DNA from: Gammaproteobacteria bacterium
Lineage (GTDB): Bacteria; Pseudomonadota; Gammaproteobacteria; Xanthomonadales; SZUA-36
Assembly (NCBI GenBank): GCA_021772915.1
Contig: JAJFLB010000021.1
Span: forward strand, 1 to 64,000
Direction: 5' to 3'
DNA length: 64,000 nt
Shown: in pieces, positions 59,777-64,000 of the stretch
How positions within the stretch are numbered: position 1 is the first letter of the stretch
Layout: every line of letters begins with the position of its first letter
Notes under the pieces: generated by a model
The model's input: the letters and a program-made list of their open reading frames with translations, nothing else
Databases searched by the model: none
Told to the model about the DNA's origin: nothing
Position numbers and translations under genes: made by a program

Positions 59777-61924
59777 ATGGGTAGTGTTCGGGTTGAGGCC
59801 ATAGGTACTGATTTTCAAGCAGTTCCTTTCCAAAAGGCATCTCTCGATATCTGGGATAAGAAGTATCGATTGAAGTCTAAAATCGGCGAAAGTATAGATG
59901 CCACCATCGACGATACCTACAAAAGGGTGGCAATGGCGCTGTCCAAAGTCGAAAAAACCCGCGAGCTACGTGAGCATTGGAACGACTCTTTTCTGTGGGC
60001 GCTGCGGCGGGGTGCAATACCTGCAGGGAGAATTACCTCCAACGCAGGAGCACACGAGCACAAACCGGCGACTTCCACAATAAACTGCACCGTTTCAGGG
60101 ACAATCCAGGATTCCATGAGTGGCATTCTGGATAAGGTGCACGAGGCCGGTCTGACCTTGAAAGCAGGCTGCGGTATTGGCTATGAGTTTTCCACCTTGA
60201 GACCCAAAGGGGCCTATGTGTCCGGTGCCGGCGCCTATACCTCTGGCCCACTAAGTTTCATGGATATCTATGACAAGATGTGTTTCACGGTATCCTCGGC
60301 CGGTGGTCGCCGAGGGGCCCAGATGGCAACCTTCGAAGTCGGTCACCCTGATGCCATGGAATTCATTCGGGCCAAGCGGGAGGACGGCAGGTTGCGGCAA
60401 TTCAATTGCTCCCTGTTGATTACCAATGAGTTTATGCAGGCAGTTGATGACGAAAGGGACTGGTCGCTGGCATTCCCCATCACACCGCAGGAAGCAGGCG
60501 AACTGGACCTGGATGATCCTGAGCAGATAGTTTGGCGGGAGTGGCCACTGGTTGATGGTTACGTGACTCGCGAAGATGGGCTGATCGCTTGCAAGGTATT
60601 CAAGAAAATACCGGCGCAACGAATGTGGGACATGATCATGTCATCCACCTACGATTTTGCCGAGCCGGGCTTCATTCTGATCGACCGAATTAACGAAATG
60701 AACAACAATTGGTTTTGCGAAAACATCCGTGCGACCAACCCATGCGGCGAACAACCTTTACCGCCTTACGGCGCCTGTCTGCTGGGTTCAATTAACCTGA
60801 CACGTTTTGTTGAGCAGCCGTTTGACCAGGCGGCAAAATTCAACTGGGAGGAGTATCGGAAAGTCATTAGGGTTTTTACGAGAATGTTAGATAATGTCGT
60901 AGAGATCAATGGCTTACCACTAGGTAAACAACGTGACGAAATTGAACGAAAGCGTCGTCACGGCATGGGTTTTCTGGGTCTGGGATCAACCCTGGTCTTG
61001 TTGGGGATGAAGTACGGTTCGGCAGATTCACTGGAATTTACCGAAAGAGTTGCCCGGGAAATGGCCGTTGCCGGTTGGCACGAAGCACTGGCGTTAAGTC
61101 GGGAGAAGGGTCCAGCACCGGTAATGGAGGAAGACTTCACAGTTACCGCCAGAATGTTGCGCAAACGACCTGAAATGGCAGACGATGGATATGGGCTCGG
61201 AGATCATATCAGTGGCTCGGTGTTGCATTCCAAATACAGTCGCTACATGCAGCGACTGGCCACAATCGAACCTGAGTTGGTGGATACGCTGGCGCGGGAA
61301 GGCGGTCGTTTCACGCACCACACCTCAATTGCACCCACGGGTACGATTTCCCTGTCACTGGCGAACAATGCTTCCAACGGCATTGAGCCCAGTTTTGCCC
61401 ATCACTACAGCCGCAATGTGATTCGTGAAGGGAAAAAAAGCAAAGAAAAAATAGAAGTATTCAGTTATGAGTTGCTGGCCTATCGCGAGTTCGTAAATGC
61501 GGACGCAATGCCCGAGTCAGATAACAAGAAAGCCAGGCTGCCGGAGCAGTTCATCACAGCTGAAGATATTGCACCGACTGAGCATGTTGATATTCAGGCG
61601 GCGGCCCAGAAGTGGATTGATTCGTCGATTTCCAAAACAGCGAATGTGCCGACAGATTATCCTTACGAGGATTTTAAGAAAGTTTATAGTTATGCCTACA
61701 AGAAAGGTCTGAAAGGGTGTACCACATTCCGCTTTAACCCGGAAGTCTTCCAGGGTGTGCTGGTCAAGGAGTTGGACCTCGCCAACACCACCTATCGATT
61801 TGTACTCGATGACGGTGAAGTGATTGAAGTCAAAGGCAATGAAGACATCGAGTATGATGGAGAGCTGCACACTGCTGCCAATCTTTTTGATGCGTTGAAA
61901 GAAGGATATTACGGAAAGTTCTGA
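59777..61924 (+). CDS. nrdJa: Adenosylcobalamin-dependent ribonucleotide reductase, large part (class II)
   Basis: A 715-residue catalytic subunit, oxygen-independent, using adenosylcobalamin to form the thiyl radical. Cys104 in STINCTVSG is one of the redox pair; Cys323 in NPCGEQPLPPYGACLLGSIN is in the radical and active-site region; FSTLRPKGAYVSGAGAYTSG and NNASNGIEPSFAHHYSRNVI are typical. The protein stops before the zinc and C-terminal Cys domain, which lies in the next gene, the split form described in Pseudomonas aeruginosa. Start is the ATG at 59777 after AAGCAGGA. Confidence 0.93.
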   Translation: MGSVRVEAIGTDFQAVPFQKASLDIWDKKYRLKSKIGESIDATIDDTYKRVAMALSKVEKTRELREHWNDSFLWALRRGAIPAGRITSNAGAHEHKPATSTINCTVSGTIQDSMSGILDKVHEAGLTLKAGCGIGYEFSTLRPKGAYVSGAGAYTSGPLSFMDIYDKMCFTVSSAGGRRGAQMATFEVGHPDAMEFIRAKREDGRLRQFNCSLLITNEFMQAVDDERDWSLAFPITPQEAGELDLDDPEQIVWREWPLVDGYVTREDGLIACKVFKKIPAQRMWDMIMSSTYDFAEPGFILIDRINEMNNNWFCENIRATNPCGEQPLPPYGACLLGSINLTRFVEQPFDQAAKFNWEEYRKVIRVFTRMLDNVVEINGLPLGKQRDEIERKRRHGMGFLGLGSTLVLLGMKYGSADSLEFTERVAREMAVAGWHEALALSREKGPAPVMEEDFTVTARMLRKRPEMADDGYGLGDHISGSVLHSKYSRYMQRLATIEPELVDTLAREGGRFTHHTSIAPTGTISLSLANNASNGIEPSFAHHYSRNVIREGKKSKEKIEVFSYELLAYREFVNADAMPESDNKKARLPEQFITAEDIAPTEHVDIQAAAQKWIDSSISKTANVPTDYPYEDFKKVYSYAYKKGLKGCTTFRFNPEVFQGVLVKELDLANTTYRFVLDDGEVIEVKGNEDIEYDGELHTAANLFDALKEGYYGKF

Positions 61925-61934
61925 CTACACAACC

Positions 61935-62663
61935 ATGACGATTAAGATCACCAAACACATTGCCGGCTACGAAGTGGTTAAGCCGGAAGAAGAAGAGACT
62001 GCAAAACAGGCTGCCGCCGAGGAAAAGCTGGCTCGCGCTAAGTCCAAGATCGTCCGCATGACTGAAAAGGTCATGCGACCCGAAGGAATGAGCCCATTAG
62101 AGGGGTCTACGTACAAAATCAAGACACCGCTTGACGACCACGCCATGTACGTCACGATTAATGACATTACACTCAATGCAGGCACCGAGCATGAACAGCG
62201 ACGGCCTTTTGAGATATTTATTAATTCCAAAAACATGGATCACTTCCAGTGGATAGTGGCACTGACCAGATTGATGTCAGCCGTATTCCGCAAGGGTGGG
62301 GATGTTACTTTTTTGGCCGAGGAGCTACAGGCTGTATTTGACCCCAAGGGTGGTTACTTCAAACCTGGTGGAAAATTCATGCCCTCTATCATTGCCGAGA
62401 TTGGCGCCGTGATTGAGCATCATATGCAAAAAATTGGCTTGATGGAAAAGGAAAAACTGTCTGAGCAACAGCAACTGATGCTTGACGAAAAGCGTGCCCA
62501 GGTACAATCGGGGACGCGCCAGAAAGACCCGAGTGAAGCCAACGAAGATGAATCCGGGTATCCCGCTTCGGCCACCTTATGTCACAAGTGCAACACCAAG
62601 GCGGTCGTGGTAATGGATAACTGCGAAACCTGTCTTTCGTGTGGCTATTCGAGATGTGGCTAG
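61935..62663 (+). CDS. nrdJb: Ribonucleotide reductase class II, small part with C-terminal Cys domain
   Basis: A 242-residue protein, the detached C-terminal part of NrdJ. The body (about 55-175) shows GSTYKIKTPLDDHAMYVTIN and KFMPSIIAEIGAVIEHHMQK; the end is a Cys-rich CHKC ... CETCLSCG cluster (about 217-241), expected to bind zinc and to shuttle reducing equivalents to the active site. Ten bases after nrdJa. Both halves would be needed for enzyme activity by analogy with P. aeruginosa NrdJab. Confidence 0.88.
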   Translation: MTIKITKHIAGYEVVKPEEEETAKQAAAEEKLARAKSKIVRMTEKVMRPEGMSPLEGSTYKIKTPLDDHAMYVTINDITLNAGTEHEQRRPFEIFINSKNMDHFQWIVALTRLMSAVFRKGGDVTFLAEELQAVFDPKGGYFKPGGKFMPSIIAEIGAVIEHHMQKIGLMEKEKLSEQQQLMLDEKRAQVQSGTRQKDPSEANEDESGYPASATLCHKCNTKAVVVMDNCETCLSCGYSRCG

Positions 62664-62692
62664 CGGTTTTACTTCTGGCCGAATGAGCCACT

Positions 62693-62737
62693 AATAACAG
62701 TGCACTACGCTGCAGTACACTAGCATTCACTGTTATT
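62693..62737. repeat. Inverted repeat holding facing element ends, before deoA
   Basis: AATAACAGTG (62693-62702) and CACTGTTATT (62728-62737) are perfect inverted arms. Between them CAGTACACTAG (62712-62722) equals the right end of the 263 bp element with its TA flank, and GTGCACTACG (62700-62709) resembles the opposite end. The structure could be a collapsed copy of the element or a hairpin ending the nrdJ transcript; no T run follows. Confidence 0.5.
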
Positions 62738-62745
62738 ATGAGTTG

Positions 62746-64000
62746 ATGTCATTACCCGAAGAACTGATCAAGGCCAAGCGAGACGGACAAGCACTTACCG
62801 ATGATGCCTTAAAGGACTTTGTGGATGGTATTGCGGGTGGGCAGGTCAGTGATGCCCAGATTGGCGCTTTTGCCATGGCCGTACACTTTCGTGGTATGAC
62901 AAAAGCAGAGCAAGTGACGCTGACTTTGGCCATGCGTGATAGCGGCCGTCGTTTCGAGTGGTCCGATCTCAACGGACCGGTTCTGGATAAGCACTCGACC
63001 GGGGGGGTCGGTGACCTGGTCAGTCTGGTACTTGCACCGGTTATGGCGGCTTGTGGCGCTTTCATTCCCATGATTTCAGGGCGCGGCTTGGGTCACACTG
63101 GCGGCACACTGGACAAGCTGGAAAGTATCCCCGGCTTCAACGTCAGCCCGTCACCAGAATTATTCAAAAAGACCGTCCGGGATACCGGCTTGGCCATGAC
63201 CGGACAAGGTATGGACCTGGCACCTGCGGATGGTCGAATGTACGCAGTTCGCGATGTTACGGCTACGGTTGACTCAATACCCTTGATTGTGGCCTCTATC
63301 CTTTCCAAGAAACTGGCTGAAGGCCTGGACGGTCTTGTGCTTGACATCAAGACCGGTAACGGTGCTTTCTTGTGTGAACGAGACCGTTCCAGAGAGCTTG
63401 CCTCCAGTATGGTTGACGTTGCCAGCCGTTCGGGTCTGGCCTGTCATGCCCTGATAACGGACATGAACCAACCCCTGAGCCGCAGTGCAGGTAATGCACT
63501 GGAAATGGTTGAGGCTATCGATTTTCTCAAGGGAGGAAATACCGATCCCAGACTTGAGGAGGTTGTACTGGCAATGGGCAGCGAAATGCTGATACTGGGA
63601 AAGATGGCCGGGGACGCAACTGTTGCCCGTGACATGATGAACGATGCGCTTGCCACCGGCTCGGCAGCGGAACGTTTTGCCCGAATGGTGAGTATGCAGG
63701 GTGGACCGGCAGATCTGCTTGACGGCCCGGGTGAGTACTTGACGGTGGCACCTGTAATCCGTGACCTGCAAGCCACCGAAAGTGGTTTCATTGAATTCAT
63801 GGACACAAGAGCAATCGGGTTGAGCGTGGTGGGTCTTGGAGGCGGGCGCAGCAGGGTAGAAGATAGCATTGACCACCGAGTCGGACTGTCTGGTTTGTGC
63901 GATGTCGGTGAGTCGGTGAATAAAGGTGACCCGTTGCTCACGATACACGCCGCAAGCGATGCGGAATGGCTGGCTGCGGCCGAGAAAATTGCAGCTGCGG
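62746..64000 (+). CDS. deoA: Thymidine phosphorylase (partial, runs off the window)
   Basis: The first 418 residues (MSLPEELIKAKRDGQALTDD) of a nucleoside phosphorylase that splits thymidine to thymine and deoxyribose 1-phosphate. KHSTGGVGDLVSLVLAPVMA near residue 84, GRGLGHTGGTLDKLESIPG and KTGNGAFL are family signatures. The weak ribosome site makes the start less certain. An uridine-preferring pyrimidine phosphorylase is possible, but the length and motifs fit DeoA. Gene continues beyond 64000. Confidence 0.9.
   Translation, partial: MSLPEELIKAKRDGQALTDDALKDFVDGIAGGQVSDAQIGAFAMAVHFRGMTKAEQVTLTLAMRDSGRRFEWSDLNGPVLDKHSTGGVGDLVSLVLAPVMAACGAFIPMISGRGLGHTGGTLDKLESIPGFNVSPSPELFKKTVRDTGLAMTGQGMDLAPADGRMYAVRDVTATVDSIPLIVASILSKKLAEGLDGLVLDIKTGNGAFLCERDRSRELASSMVDVASRSGLACHALITDMNQPLSRSAGNALEMVEAIDFLKGGNTDPRLEEVVLAMGSEMLILGKMAGDATVARDMMNDALATGSAAERFARMVSMQGGPADLLDGPGEYLTVAPVIRDLQATESGFIEFMDTRAIGLSVVGLGGGRSRVEDSIDHRVGLSGLCDVGESVNKGDPLLTIHAASDAEWLAAAEKIAAA

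Overview
The window is a chromosomal segment of a free-living gammaproteobacterium, which I cannot place below class. The evidence for the class is the complete S10-spc-alpha ribosomal superoperon in the usual order, the block rhlB/trxA/rho, ftsE-ftsX-rpoH, gpmI-envC facing a yibN-like gene with secB-gpsA-trmL, and RpoH carrying an enterobacterial-type RpoH box. GC content looks close to 50-55 percent throughout. I see no phage, CRISPR array, tRNA or rRNA gene.

Layout. 1-13904: end of tuf, then rpsJ to rplQ on the plus strand (secY, rpmJ and rpoA included), with a sigma70-like promoter before rpsM. 13916-16298: feoA-feoB on the minus strand behind a Fur-box-like palindrome. 16423-20863: hutU-hutH-hutI, the first three steps of histidine catabolism. 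21054-22947: dsbB and a class II DAHP synthase. 23001-26257: typA and pdxB on the minus strand. 26464-34793: a propionate/methylmalonyl-CoA operon with a FabD-like acyltransferase, methylmalonyl-CoA mutase, propionyl-CoA carboxylase beta and alpha, the mutase chaperone MeaB and a VOC protein in the position of the epimerase. 34790-35058: a 263 bp non-autonomous transposable element with TA duplications. 35224-42578: malate dehydrogenase, rho and trxA (minus), then rhlB, ftsE, ftsX and rpoH. 42663-49053 (minus): a periplasmic metallo-beta-lactamase-fold protein, gcvP, heme O and heme A synthases, and a subunit II of cytochrome oxidase cut off before its CuA domain. 49632-53121: gspA-gspB, a rhomboid protease and a DUF1820 protein. 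53129-58798: envC, gpmI, rhodanese, secB, gpsA, trmL. 58877-59470: an unrecognised secreted protein with a duplicated Cys motif. 59777-62663: a split adenosylcobalamin-dependent ribonucleotide reductase (nrdJa-nrdJb) under a clear promoter with twin NrdR boxes. 62746-64000: start of a thymidine phosphorylase gene.

How the genes fit together. Two adenosylcobalamin enzymes (mutase and reductase) suggest a cell that depends on vitamin B12, and the propionate operon feeds odd-chain and branched-chain carbon to succinyl-CoA and so to malate dehydrogenase. NrdJ and thymidine phosphorylase are both nucleotide-pool genes. The least explained items are the 263 bp element and its family of solitary end fragments in other intergenic gaps, the truncated coxB with retained heme A synthesis genes, and the novel secreted duplicated-Cys protein. 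I found no convincing new multi-gene system; most of the window is conserved housekeeping sequence.
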